Shown piece by piece: positions 7,658 through 14,793 of a stretch of 22,300 bases of DNA. Every line of letters begins with the position of its first letter. Positions within the stretch are counted from its first letter, which is position 1. Below the pieces are notes generated by a model that worked only from the letters and a program-made list of their open reading frames with translations, was not told the origin of the DNA and ran no database searches. The position numbers and the translations under genes are program-made. Source of the DNA: JBBSEZ01 sp038239195 (GTDB lineage Bacteria; Planctomycetota; Planctomycetia; Gemmatales; Gemmataceae); contig JBBSEZ010000129.1 of assembly GCA_038239195.1 (NCBI GenBank), positions 1 to 22,300 of the forward strand, written 5' to 3'.

Positions 7658-8455
7658 TCAACGCGAGGGGCCCTCGGCATCGAGCGCTCCTCGCGGCGTC
7701 GCTCCCGCAGCCCTCCTCGCGATCAGAGCGGCCACGTACCCGCCCTTGAACCCGCTGTCGATGTTGACGACGACGACGTTGGCGGAGCAGGCGTTGAGCA
7801 TCGTCAGCAGCGGCGCCACCCCGCCGAAGGCCGCCCCGTAACCGACGCTGGTCGGCACCGCGATGACCGGGCAATCGACGAGGCCACCGACGACGCTCGG
7901 GAGTGCTCCGTCCATGCCGGCGACGACGACGATGACGTCGGCCCCGGTGAAGCGATCGCGGTGGCGCAACAGGCGGTGAATCCCCGCCACGCCGACGTCG
8001 GCCAGCAGTTGCACTTCGCACCCCAGGGCTCGCGCCGTGACGACGGCCTCCTGCGCGACGGGCAGGTCGCTGGTCCCGGCCGTCAGCACCACGACCTTCC
8101 CGGCCACGGCGCGGGCGACAGCCGACGGCCGCCAGAAGGTCCGCCCCACCCTGTCCTGCTCCGCCTCGGGAAAGCGCTCGGCGAGGTGGGCGCTTTGGAC
8201 GTCGCTGACGCGAGTGGCGAGGCAGTCCTGGCCGGCGGCGACGAGTTGCCGGACGACGCCCTCGACCCATTCGGCGGTCTTGCCTTCGCAGAAGATCACC
8301 TCGGGGAACCCACAGCGCTGCCGGCGCTGTAGATCGACCTGCGCGTAACCGAGGTCGGCGACAGGGGGCTCTTTCAGGCCGGCCAGAGCGGCGTCCACGC
8401 TGAGGCGGCCGGCCTGAACCTGTTCGAGAAGGCGGCGCATTTCGTCGGCGGTCAT
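7658..8455 (-). CDS. larB: LarB, nickel-pincer cofactor biosynthesis (NaAD carboxylase/hydrolase)
   Basis: This 265-aa protein is related to PurE (AIR carboxylase). By family knowledge, LarB carboxylates the pyridinium ring of nicotinic acid adenine dinucleotide and releases AMP, the first step toward the nickel-pincer nucleotide used by lactate racemase-type (LarA) enzymes. Visible motifs are GFPEVIFCEGKT (49-60), LTAGTSDLPVAQEA (124-137), AGMDGALPSVVGGL (179-192), PTSVGYGAAFGG (201-212) and LNACSANVVVVNID (220-233). C223 fits the nucleophilic cysteine described for LarB. The usual NIDNGF reads NIDSGF here. I chose the ATG at 8455 (preceded by GGAG on this strand) over a TTG at 8494 that lacks an SD. 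It lies 78 bases after the PEP-hydrolase-like gene. No larA, larC or larE is present in the window. Confidence 0.93.
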   Translation of the reverse strand: MTADEMRRLLEQVQAGRLSVDAALAGLKEPPVADLGYAQVDLQRRQRCGFPEVIFCEGKTAEWVEGVVRQLVAAGQDCLATRVSDVQSAHLAERFPEAEQDRVGRTFWRPSAVARAVAGKVVVLTAGTSDLPVAQEAVVTARALGCEVQLLADVGVAGIHRLLRHRDRFTGADVIVVVAGMDGALPSVVGGLVDCPVIAVPTSVGYGAAFGGVAPLLTMLNACSANVVVVNIDSGFKGGYVAALIARRAAGATPRGALDAEGPSR

Positions 8456-8481
8456 GAGGGGCTCCGGGAAGGCACGTCCTT

Positions 8482-8532
8482 CGCCAAGCCGCAAGCGGCG
8501 GGCCCGCAGGTGTGCCGCTTTGCGGCTTGGCG
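8482..8532 (-). repeat. Long hairpin between PEP-hydrolase-like gene and larB
   Basis: CGCCAAGCCGCAAGCGGC (8482-8499) is matched by its reverse complement at 8514-8532 with a single extra base, around a 14-base GC-rich loop. It begins immediately after the stop of the upstream gene on the minus strand and has no T tract, so it is more like a REP-type palindrome or mRNA-stabilising stem than a simple terminator. Confidence 0.6.
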
Positions 8533-8533
8533 T

Positions 8534-9370
8534 TCAGGGCCGCACGCCGATGCTCTTGAACCGGCGCACGCAGTCGGTGATGGCGACCTCCGTGGGCAGG
8601 CGCTCGATGCTCGACGCGCCGAAGAAGCCGGCCACCCCTCGGGTGTGCTGCAAAACGTAGGCCGCATCCTCCGGCTCGGCGATCGGGCCCCCGTGACACA
8701 ACACCAGTACGTCCGCGTTGACCTCGGCAGCGGCGTCGCGCATCGCCTGGACGCGGTGGGCGGACTCTTCCAGGGTGAGAGCGGTGCGCGCGCCGATGGT
8801 GCCCTTGGTCGTCAGGCCCATGTGTGGGATGAGCACGTCGGCGCCGGCCCTTGCCATCGCCCGCGCCTCCTCCACGTTGAAGACGTAGGGGCAGGTGAGC
8901 AGGCCGAGCTCGCGGGCGAGGGCGATCATCTCGACTTCCTTGCCGAAGCCCATGTCGGTCTCTTCGAGGTTCTGGCGGAAGGTGCCGTCGATCAGCCCGA
9001 CGGTCGGGAAGTTCTGCACGCCGCTGAACCCGGCCTCCTGAACGTCGCGCAGGAAGCGCTTCATGACGCGAAAGGGGTCGGTCCCACAGACGCCGGCGAG
9101 GACGGGCGTCTGGCGGACGATGGGGAGCACCTCGCGGGCCATGTCGAGGACGATCTGGTTGGCGTCGCCGTAGGGCATCATCCCGCTCAGGCTGCCGCGC
9201 CCGGCCATGCGGAAACGGCCGGAGTTGTAGATGATGATGAGGTCGATGCCGCCCGCCTCGGCGCACTTGGCGGACAGGCCGGTGCCGGCCCCGCCGCCGA
9301 TGATGGGGCGGCCGGCGGCGACGGTGGCGCGAAGACGTTGGAGACACTGTTCGCGGGTGAAGGCGCTCAT
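8534..9370 (-). CDS. Phosphoenolpyruvate hydrolase-like TIM-barrel protein
   Basis: This 278-aa protein matches the PEP_hydrolase-like TIM-barrel family, the domain that forms the C-terminal half of the plant antiviral protein Tm-1. Recognisable stretches are AGRPIIGGGAGTGLSAKCAE (about 19-38), DLIIIYNSGRFRMAGRGSL, GVCGTDPFRVM, NFPTVGLIDGTFRQNLEETG-like text (here ETDMGFG), VLIPHMGLTTKGTIG and VLCHGGPIAEPEDA. The ATG at 9370 begins MSAFTREQCLQRL; the in-frame extension to 9469 has no SD and runs into the remnant upstream. The true substrate is unknown; family members are annotated by similarity to phosphoenolpyruvate mutase-type enzymes. The gene for the partner-like UPF0261 domain is at 13521, divergent. 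Its first 31 bases are duplicated as a fragment at 9926-9956. Confidence 0.9.
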   Translation of the reverse strand: MSAFTREQCLQRLRATVAAGRPIIGGGAGTGLSAKCAEAGGIDLIIIYNSGRFRMAGRGSLSGMMPYGDANQIVLDMAREVLPIVRQTPVLAGVCGTDPFRVMKRFLRDVQEAGFSGVQNFPTVGLIDGTFRQNLEETDMGFGKEVEMIALARELGLLTCPYVFNVEEARAMARAGADVLIPHMGLTTKGTIGARTALTLEESAHRVQAMRDAAAEVNADVLVLCHGGPIAEPEDAAYVLQHTRGVAGFFGASSIERLPTEVAITDCVRRFKSIGVRP

Positions 9371-9555
9371 CGGCGTGGCTCGGGTGAGGGGGTGAACGCC
9401 TTCAAGGACGAACGTGGTCTGCAAGGCGTGTGAGCAGACGGTCGAGCCGGTCGCCTTCGATCGAACCAATCGCGCTTTTCACCTCGGCCAGGCGCGCGGA
9501 ACCAAAGATAGCTCAGATCGAGAAGTGGGATCAGGACCACCCTGCCCGGATTCAT
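9367..9555 (-). pseudogene. Possible broken toxin-like partner of the antitoxin gene
   Basis: A 62-codon frame starts at the ATG overlapping the antitoxin stop (ATGA at 9555-9552), the usual layout of a toxin-antitoxin pair. Its first residues, MNPGRVVLIPLLDLS, resemble the first strand of PemK/MazF-type toxins, but the conserved arginine-proline strand that should follow is missing, the protein is about half the normal length, and the frame runs through the start of the next gene. In the neighbouring frame a 36-codon stretch (LAEVKSAIGSIEGDRLDRLL) ending at 9402 looks like real protein. Both points suggest a decayed, frameshifted gene. The toxin identity is a weak call. Confidence 0.35.
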
Positions 9556-9767
9556 TTCTTGTCGGTCTTGATGTCGGCTTCGGTGTAGTCATCCTCCTCA
9601 TCGGCATACATTTCCGCGAGCGCCTCCGCTCCCAGGCTCGACCACATCGTGTGCTCTTCCTTGAGGGCCAGAAACCTGGCGAAGTCGAAGACCTCGCGCA
9701 GGCGCTCATCCGGCAGCTTGGCGAGCACCTTGGCCAGGCAACTCTCGATGATCTGTCGGTGGTTCAT
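9552..9767 (-). CDS. Small DUF2281/antitoxin-like protein, 71 aa
   Basis: The ATG at 9767 is preceded by GGCGGGAG very close to the start. The N-terminal half, IIESCLAKVLAKLPDERLRE followed by VFDFARFLALKEE, follows the pattern of DUF2281-type antitoxins, in which a helical 'LPxExLxEVxDFxxFL' segment is followed by a flexible acidic tail; here the tail is EMYADEEDDYTEADIK. Such proteins usually pair with a PIN or PemK toxin encoded next door. The next frame overlaps by ATGA but appears broken, so this may be an orphan antitoxin. Longer in-frame starts (to 9992) would run back through the fossil junction and have no support. Confidence 0.7.
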   Translation of the reverse strand: MNHRQIIESCLAKVLAKLPDERLREVFDFARFLALKEEHTMWSSLGAEALAEMYADEEDDYTEADIKTDKK

Positions 9768-9871
9768 CGCTCCCGCCTCTCCGCTCGGGCTCGCGCCGCC
9801 GGGGGGCACGAGTGATAGCATGACGTGTATTGTAACCGCCCCCCGACGTTCCGCAACCACATCGAGGTGGC

Positions 9872-9902
9872 CCATGCCCGTCCTGCTCATCGGCACGCTC
9901 GA
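9872..9902 (+). pseudogene. Fragment: 5' end of the UPF0261 (Tm-1-like) gene
   Basis: These 31 bases, including the start codon at 9874 and the codons for MPVLLIGTLD, are identical to 13519-13549, the start of the intact UPF0261 gene. The match stops abruptly at 9903, after which no further similarity to that gene is visible. It points right, as the intact gene does. It is a remnant, not a gene. Confidence 0.75.
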
Positions 9903-9925
9903 TGCCGGCGGCCTGCTGCGCCTCA

Positions 9926-9956
9926 GACACTGTTCGCGAATGAAAGCGCTCATCGG
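9926..9956 (-). pseudogene. Fragment: 5' end of the PEP-hydrolase-like gene
   Basis: On the minus strand this reads ATGAGCGCTTTC... and encodes MSAFIREQCLRR, against MSAFTREQCLQR in the intact gene; 28 of 31 bases match 9343-9373. The similarity ends within about 15 codons. The start codon overlaps the stop of the WD40-type gene (ATGA at 9953-9950). Together with the fragment at 9872 it marks an old recombination junction. Confidence 0.7.
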
Positions 9957-11590
9957 GAAGGAGCCTTCTTGGCCAGGCGCGTCAGGTCCCACAGCGCAAG
10001 CGCATTGTCGCCATCGACAACGACGAGTTGCCGCCCGTCGGGGCTGAGGCGGAGGCGGCTGGGAGAAGCCGGGAACGCCCCGAGCGTCTTGCCGCTCAGG
10101 GTATCGTGGACGCGGACGACGGAGGTGATGCGCCGGTCAGCCAGGGGCAAGGCGGAGCCACGCTCGCCGGAGGCGGTCACGGCATACCGGCCCCCGTCGC
10201 CGGAGAAGGAAAGGGGCCGCAGGTCCATGCCGCGGAACGAACGCGAGGTCACGACGCGAAGGTCAGCTCGGCGAAGGAGGCGGAATTTCGGGCTCGCAAG
10301 GTAGACGTACCGCTCTCCGGGCACGAGCCCAAAGTCTAGGCCCCCCTCGTCCTGCTGGGCGAGCTCCTGCGCTTTCCCCCTTTTCAACGGCAAGGACCAT
10401 GCCTTGCAGTAGGATATCATGCCCGTCGAGTGGGCGTAGGCATACAACGACTTGCCGTCCGGGGCCCTGGCAAGAGCGGAAAGCTGATACGACGTTTCCC
10501 ACGCCAGTTCCTTCAGAACCTTGCCCGCCGCGCAGTCCAGAAGGAACAGCTTCTTTCCTCGCGAATAAACCGCTTTGTGCTCGCCCAGCCAGAAGAAGTG
10601 ATCGTTGCGCGAGTCCGAGTTAGGGAAGGTGAAGGTGAAGGTCGTTCGGCCGGTGTCGGCATCGACGATGCGGAGGATGGTTTTGTCCGTCACGGCCTGG
10701 TCGATGCAGGCGAAGAACTTGCCGCCGGGCTCGCGGCCGCGCAGCACCTCGAAAGAATCGGGCAGGCTGATGGACTTGAGGAGGCGCAGCGTCTTGCGGT
10801 CCCAGATGCACACCCGATTATCGCGCCCAAGGGTGCGCACCGACTTGCCGTCCGCCGAAAAGTACGCCCCGGCGATGGCGCCGTTGTGTCCCGAGGTTGG
10901 CCGGATGCGCTCCCCCGTCTCGGTGCGGAACAGGGCTGGCACCCCTTCCCCCTCCACGGCGACCGCCAGGAGCTTGCCGTCGGGGGAGAGGGCCAGGGAA
11001 CTGAGGGCCCCGTGGCGCGAAAGCGCGACGCGGCACTCGCTGATTCTCCTGAGGCCCGGCAACGACAGAACCGTCAGGCGCGCCGGCTCGGGGCTGGGGC
11101 CCCTCTGCCACCTGGAGGCGGACGATTCCCCGAGCGCCCGGTCCGCCACGACCAGGCGGGCCCCATCGGCGGAGGCCGCCAGAGAGGGCCCGAAGTGTGC
11201 GTCGCTGCGCCGCGCCATGACGGCGTAGCCTTTGCTCGCGTCGTGGACGCGCAGGACGGCCCCGCCCTTGGGGGCCAGTTCCGCCGAAATGAGGAAGTGG
11301 CCGGCGGGCGAGAAGAGCAAGGCGTCTTTGCCCGCGAGGCCCGGGGTGGTAGGCGGAGGCCCCTTCACCGACTCGACGGCCCACGTCCGGCGCTCCTTCC
11401 CCCGGATGGTGCCGTTCGCCCGGATCAGGGTGTCGCCGTCGGCGCTGAAGGCGAGAAAGGGCGCCTTGCCCTCCAGTGGGAACGAGCGCAACGCCTTCCC
11501 GGTTGCGGTGTCGGTGACGTGACAACACTGGTGCTGGTCGTCCGCCGACGCCATGCGGAGGCCGTCGGCCGAGAGCTCCAACCCGACCAA
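9950..11590 (-). CDS. 3' half of amber-split WD40-type protein
   Basis: This 546-codon stretch is in the same frame as the half upstream, with only the amber at 11669-11671 between them, so I read both as one original gene (13366 down to 9950, 1138 codons before the stop). It consists of WD40/beta-propeller-like repeats, for example LFSPAGHFLISAEL, SLALSPDGKLLAVAV, AYFSADGKSVRTLGRDNRVC followed by IWDRKTLRLL, and LRLSPDGRQLVVVDGD followed by ALALWDL at the end. Its first possible start is a TTG at 11590 with no SD, so independent translation is unlikely. Its stop TGA lies within the fossil 5' fragment of the PEP-hydrolase-like gene, so the original C-terminus may have been changed. Planctomycete WD40 proteins are often secreted scaffolds of unknown role. 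Confidence 0.7.
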   Translation of the reverse strand: MVGLELSADGLRMASADDQHQCCHVTDTATGKALRSFPLEGKAPFLAFSADGDTLIRANGTIRGKERRTWAVESVKGPPPTTPGLAGKDALLFSPAGHFLISAELAPKGGAVLRVHDASKGYAVMARRSDAHFGPSLAASADGARLVVADRALGESSASRWQRGPSPEPARLTVLSLPGLRRISECRVALSRHGALSSLALSPDGKLLAVAVEGEGVPALFRTETGERIRPTSGHNGAIAGAYFSADGKSVRTLGRDNRVCIWDRKTLRLLKSISLPDSFEVLRGREPGGKFFACIDQAVTDKTILRIVDADTGRTTFTFTFPNSDSRNDHFFWLGEHKAVYSRGKKLFLLDCAAGKVLKELAWETSYQLSALARAPDGKSLYAYAHSTGMISYCKAWSLPLKRGKAQELAQQDEGGLDFGLVPGERYVYLASPKFRLLRRADLRVVTSRSFRGMDLRPLSFSGDGGRYAVTASGERGSALPLADRRITSVVRVHDTLSGKTLGAFPASPSRLRLSPDGRQLVVVDGDNALALWDLTRLAKKAPSR

Positions 11591-11668
11591 CAGGTTGCGG
11601 TGGACGGCATAGGCCTTGTCGAGCTTGCCCGTCCGCCACGCGTAACGGGCGTGTACCGGGACGCCCCA

Positions 11669-11671
11669 CTA
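11669..11671 (-). other. In-frame amber codon (TAG) splitting the WD40-type gene
   Basis: On the minus strand the codons read GGC TGG TAG TGG GGC GTC. Downstream of the TAG the same frame continues open through 26 codons (WGVPVHARYAWRTGKLDKAY) into the WD40 repeats ending at 9950. A single substitution would restore Trp, Tyr or Gln. It is either a true nonsense mutation, a sequencing/assembly error, or a readthrough site. Confidence 0.8.
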
Positions 11672-13366
11672 CCAGCCGGCCCATCCCGGCGACCCGGCGA
11701 CGTACAGCAGCCTGTCGTCGGGTGAGAACAGCATCCGGCGGATGGTCCCGTCCACGGCGAAACGGGAGACGAGGGACCAGCGGCGAACGTCCCAGACCTT
11801 CACCTCGCCATGCCCACTGGTGGCCAGGTGCTTGCCCTCGCGGGAGAAGGCGACCTGACCCAGCTCGGAATGCCACATCTCCCGCGCCGAGCGCACCGGG
11901 GCCATACCTCGCATCCGCGCGAGCCCGCCCTCCAGTTCGATGCGCTCCTCGATTCGGCACGTGTCGAGGGCGAGTTGAACCTCGGCCTTCCATCGCCCTG
12001 GCGCGTCGTCGCGCAGGCGAAGGAGCCGGGCGGAGTAGAGACGAAACGCCTCGTCCTCGTCCAGCAGCATCAATAGCCAGGTCAGGTTGTGGTTGACGTC
12101 CTCGCTGTGCTCCTCTCCGTCGTGCGCCCACGACCTTCGCTTCGGCGGTGCCGGGGGCTGCGGAGGGCTGCTGGCCACATGTTCGATTTGCCGAACGATC
12201 AAGCGCCGAAGGGCCTCCTTCTTGCCGTCCTTTGGCTTGGGGGCATTCAGGAGCCCGATGAGGTTGCGGAGGCAGCGGTGGTCGCCCGCGCGGGCTTCTT
12301 CCGTCCGAAATTGTCGAGCCTCGATCGCCTCGATCACGGCGGGGCGGGTCGTCTTCCACTCGTGGGTCAGTTTGCTCGCGGCAAGGGCGCTGGCGCTGCT
12401 GACCCGGGAGCCGAGTAGCGCAATCGCCTCCGCGGTGGGGCCGCGGAAGACGATCTCGCGAGAGTAAGTAACAGCCCCTTCCGAGTCCCTCTGGGTGAGG
12501 ATGGGGTACTCGAAGCGGCGCGCCAGAGCAGCGCGAACGGCGGCCTCGCGCTCGGCTGGCTGGCGGGTGATGTGTCGGTAAAGCCGCGGCCTGGGCAGCG
12601 AGGGCGCGGGAGGGGCCTCGGCTTTCCTCTTCTCTGCCTCGAAAGACAGCTGTAAAACGACCGGCCCCGGCTCGAGATCGGGATCGGGAGAAATGAGGTA
12701 GATCTCAGGCAAGTTGCGGAGCGCGCGCTTGCCCTCCTCCGAGGGCTCGGCAGTGCCCTGCTCGCGGGCCACGGACAGTTGCTGCCCCGGCCGAAGGTTC
12801 TCCCCGGCAATGTGCCGAACCACTTCGAGCTTTGAGCGACCTTCCGCGTTGGGGAGGGCCACTTCCTTCCCGAGGAAGATGCAGCGAGCCCGCAGCGCGT
12901 AATAGTCGAGCCGGGCCGCCCCCACGGCGACGACTGCTTTCTCCTCGTCGGGGGCCTGGGTGGAGAGGAGGCGGAAAGTGGTGCCGTCCGCGCCCCGCGA
13001 AGGGAACAGGAGAAAGATGGCGCGCCACGGCTTGTCGCTCCGGGTGGGCCAATCCTCGCCACCAATCCGCAACGTCTTCTGTTTCGAGGAGCCGTACAGA
13101 ACCTTCTCCACCCGCACCTCCGCCCGGAAGCCAGGCGCCCGGCCGCCCGTGTGGCTGGCCGTGCCCAGGACGATCAATTCGGCGGGCGGAGCGGACGGGA
13201 GGCTGGTCGGTCGCGATGGATAGTCCACGCCCTGCGACGACCACTCCCAGGGCCCGACGATCGGCAGCAGGGGATCGGGAGGGGCAGCAGCCCAGCTCGA
13301 AGAGCCGCCTGCGCCTGCCAGGACAAGGACGAGGGCGCCCGCAGATCGCAACAGGGCTCGCTTCAT
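11669..13366 (-). CDS. 5' half of amber-split secreted WD40-type protein
   Basis: This 565-aa half starts at the ATG at 13366 behind an excellent SD (AAAGGAGG, about six bases upstream). The N-terminus MKRALLRSAGALVLVLAG, with a likely cut after SSSWA, is a Sec signal peptide. Residues up to about 230 form a beta-rich region of unknown family (FRAEVRVEKVLYG; WRAIFLLFPS), then a helical region (RLYRHITRQPAEREAAVRAA). WD40-like repeats begin near residue 510 (QVAFSREGKHLATSGHGEVK, then VWDVRRW). The frame ends at an amber codon inside the second repeat (SPDDRLLYVAGSPGWAGW). A start at 13411 is open but lacks an SD. The gene lies back to back with the UPF0261 gene and is otherwise undamaged, so the stop is recent or an error. 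Confidence 0.75.
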   Translation of the reverse strand: MKRALLRSAGALVLVLAGAGGSSSWAAAPPDPLLPIVGPWEWSSQGVDYPSRPTSLPSAPPAELIVLGTASHTGGRAPGFRAEVRVEKVLYGSSKQKTLRIGGEDWPTRSDKPWRAIFLLFPSRGADGTTFRLLSTQAPDEEKAVVAVGAARLDYYALRARCIFLGKEVALPNAEGRSKLEVVRHIAGENLRPGQQLSVAREQGTAEPSEEGKRALRNLPEIYLISPDPDLEPGPVVLQLSFEAEKRKAEAPPAPSLPRPRLYRHITRQPAEREAAVRAALARRFEYPILTQRDSEGAVTYSREIVFRGPTAEAIALLGSRVSSASALAASKLTHEWKTTRPAVIEAIEARQFRTEEARAGDHRCLRNLIGLLNAPKPKDGKKEALRRLIVRQIEHVASSPPQPPAPPKRRSWAHDGEEHSEDVNHNLTWLLMLLDEDEAFRLYSARLLRLRDDAPGRWKAEVQLALDTCRIEERIELEGGLARMRGMAPVRSAREMWHSELGQVAFSREGKHLATSGHGEVKVWDVRRWSLVSRFAVDGTIRRMLFSPDDRLLYVAGSPGWAGW

Positions 13367-13520
13367 GGGTGGCCTCCTTTGCCGGGTGGATCGTACCACC
13401 CCGCGAGCCATCCTTCCAGGGGCCGGTTCGCCTTCCCGCCCGAGCGTGTCCTGCCCACGCTGGCAAGCCGCATCAGCCTCGCTAGGATAGCAGCCCGATC
13501 ACTCCTTCGAGGGCCTCACC

Positions 13521-14735
13521 ATGCCCGTCCTGCTCATCGGCACGCTCGACACCAAGGGCTACGAGCTCGCCTTCGTCCGCGACCAGCTCCGGGCCGCCGG
13601 CGTCGCCACCCTCGTACTCGATGCCGGGTCGCAGCGCCCGCCCCTCTTCCCGCCCGACGTCCGCCGCGAAGAAGTCTTCGCCGCCGCCGGCACCAGCGCC
13701 CAGGCCGTCCTCCAGGCCGGCGACCGCGGCCAGGCCATCGCCCTCGCCGCGAAGGGGGCCGCCGCCCTCGCCGTGCGCCTCCACGCCGAGGGCAAGGTCG
13801 AGGGGGTGCTCGGGCTGGGCGGCTCGGCCGGCACCACCATCGGCACCGCCGCCATGCGTGCCCTGCCGTTCGGCGTGCCCAAGTTGATGGTCAGCACCCT
13901 CGCCTCGGGACAGGTTCGCCCCTACGTCGGCGTGCGCGACGTGATGATGCTGCATTCGGTCGTCGATATCAGCGGCCTCAACCGCATCAGCCGCGTCGTC
14001 CTGACCAACGCCGCCCAGGCGATGATCGGGATGGTGCGCCGGGAAGGAACCAACGGCCAGGGACCGGGGGCCGGCGAGGACAGGCCGCTCGTGACCGCCA
14101 CCATGTTCGGCGTCACCACCCCCTGCGTCGAGGCGGCGCGCGCCCTTGTCGAGAGCGCAGGCTACGAGGTCCTCGTCTTTCACGCCACCGGGACGGGCGG
14201 CCTGACGATGGAGTCGTTCGTGCGCGACGGGCTGATCGCGGGCGTGCTGGACCTCACGACGACGGAACTGGCGGACGAACTGGTGGGGGGCATCCTGACG
14301 GCGGGGCCCGATCGGCTGACGGCGGCGGCGCTGCGCGGGGTGCCGCAGGTCGTGTCGCTGGGGGCGCTGGACATGGTCAATTTCGGCCCGCCCGAGACGG
14401 TGCCGGAGAAGTTCCGCGGGCGGCGCTTCTACCCCCACAACCCGACGGTGACGCTGATGCGCACCACGCCCGACGAGAACGACCGGCTCGGCAAGGAGAT
14501 CGCCCACAAGGCCAGCGCCGCCAGGGGCGCGACGGCCGTGTTGGTCCCGCTGCGCGGCGTGTCGGCCCTCGACGCGGAGGGACAGCCGTTCTGGTGGCCG
14601 GAGGCTGACGCCGCTCTGTTTCAGAGCCTGCGCAACTGGATGAGCCCGCACGTGCAACTCGTGGAGCTCGACCTTCACATCAACGATCCGCGGTTCGCGC
14701 AGGAGGCGGCAAGGCGCTTGCTGGAAATGATTTAG
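13521..14735 (+). CDS. UPF0261 (Tm-1-like, ATP-binding domain) protein
   Basis: This 404-aa protein is full length for the UPF0261 family, the domain that forms the N-terminal half of plant Tm-1 and binds ATP. Landmarks are MPVLLIGTLDTKGYELAFVR at the start, VEGVLGLGGSAGTTIGTAAM (about 93-112), FGVPKLMVSTLASGQVRPYV, RDVMMLHSVVDISGLNRI, FGVTTPCVEAA, VFHATGTGGLTMES and LDMVNFGPPETVP. The ATG at 13521 follows a weak SD (GAGGGC). In many bacteria it is adjacent to the PEP-hydrolase-like TIM-barrel gene; here the two are divergent, with about 4.1 kb of WD40 gene, remnants and an antitoxin between them. The biochemical role in bacteria is not established. Its first 31 bases are duplicated at 9872-9902. 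Confidence 0.94.
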   Translation: MPVLLIGTLDTKGYELAFVRDQLRAAGVATLVLDAGSQRPPLFPPDVRREEVFAAAGTSAQAVLQAGDRGQAIALAAKGAAALAVRLHAEGKVEGVLGLGGSAGTTIGTAAMRALPFGVPKLMVSTLASGQVRPYVGVRDVMMLHSVVDISGLNRISRVVLTNAAQAMIGMVRREGTNGQGPGAGEDRPLVTATMFGVTTPCVEAARALVESAGYEVLVFHATGTGGLTMESFVRDGLIAGVLDLTTTELADELVGGILTAGPDRLTAAALRGVPQVVSLGALDMVNFGPPETVPEKFRGRRFYPHNPTVTLMRTTPDENDRLGKEIAHKASAARGATAVLVPLRGVSALDAEGQPFWWPEADAALFQSLRNWMSPHVQLVELDLHINDPRFAQEAARRLLEMI

Positions 14736-14784
14736 CCGACGATCTCCGCTCGTCGCGCCGGCGCGGTGGGCGGAGCTCGTCGGC
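14735..14784. terminator. Bidirectional terminator-like hairpin between convergent genes
   Basis: GCCGACGATCTCCGC (14735-14749) and GCGGAGCTCGTCGGC (14770-14784) pair over 15 positions with one mismatch. The loop itself contains the palindrome CGCGCCGGCGCG. The left arm overlaps the last base of the UPF0261 stop codon. On the minus strand the stem is followed by TAAATCATTT, which makes it a fair terminator for the small gene ending at 14794. Confidence 0.6.
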
Positions 14785-14793
14785 TGCACGGCC

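Noticed and set aside
7447..7680. A 77-codon minus-strand frame in the gap after rnr
   Set aside because: Arg-rich, no SD, overlaps the larB end out of frame, no recognisable features.
7658..9370. A full lar operon for lactate racemase maturation
   Set aside because: Only larB is recognisable; neither the neighbour upstream nor any other gene in the window resembles larA, larC or larE.
9371..9469. N-terminal extension of the PEP-hydrolase-like protein
   Set aside because: The extension has no SD, reads through the toxin remnant, and the fossil copy at 9926-9956 loses similarity a few bases upstream of the same internal ATG (MSAF...), supporting that ATG as the real start.
11591..11671. Two separate WD40 genes rather than one split gene
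   Set aside because: Both parts share the same frame with only one stop codon between them, and the downstream part lacks an SD and a plausible start.
10430..11725. A 431-codon plus-strand frame opposite the WD40-type gene
   Set aside because: The opposite strand shows clear WD40 repeats; this frame is an Arg/Gly/Ala-rich shadow without SD.
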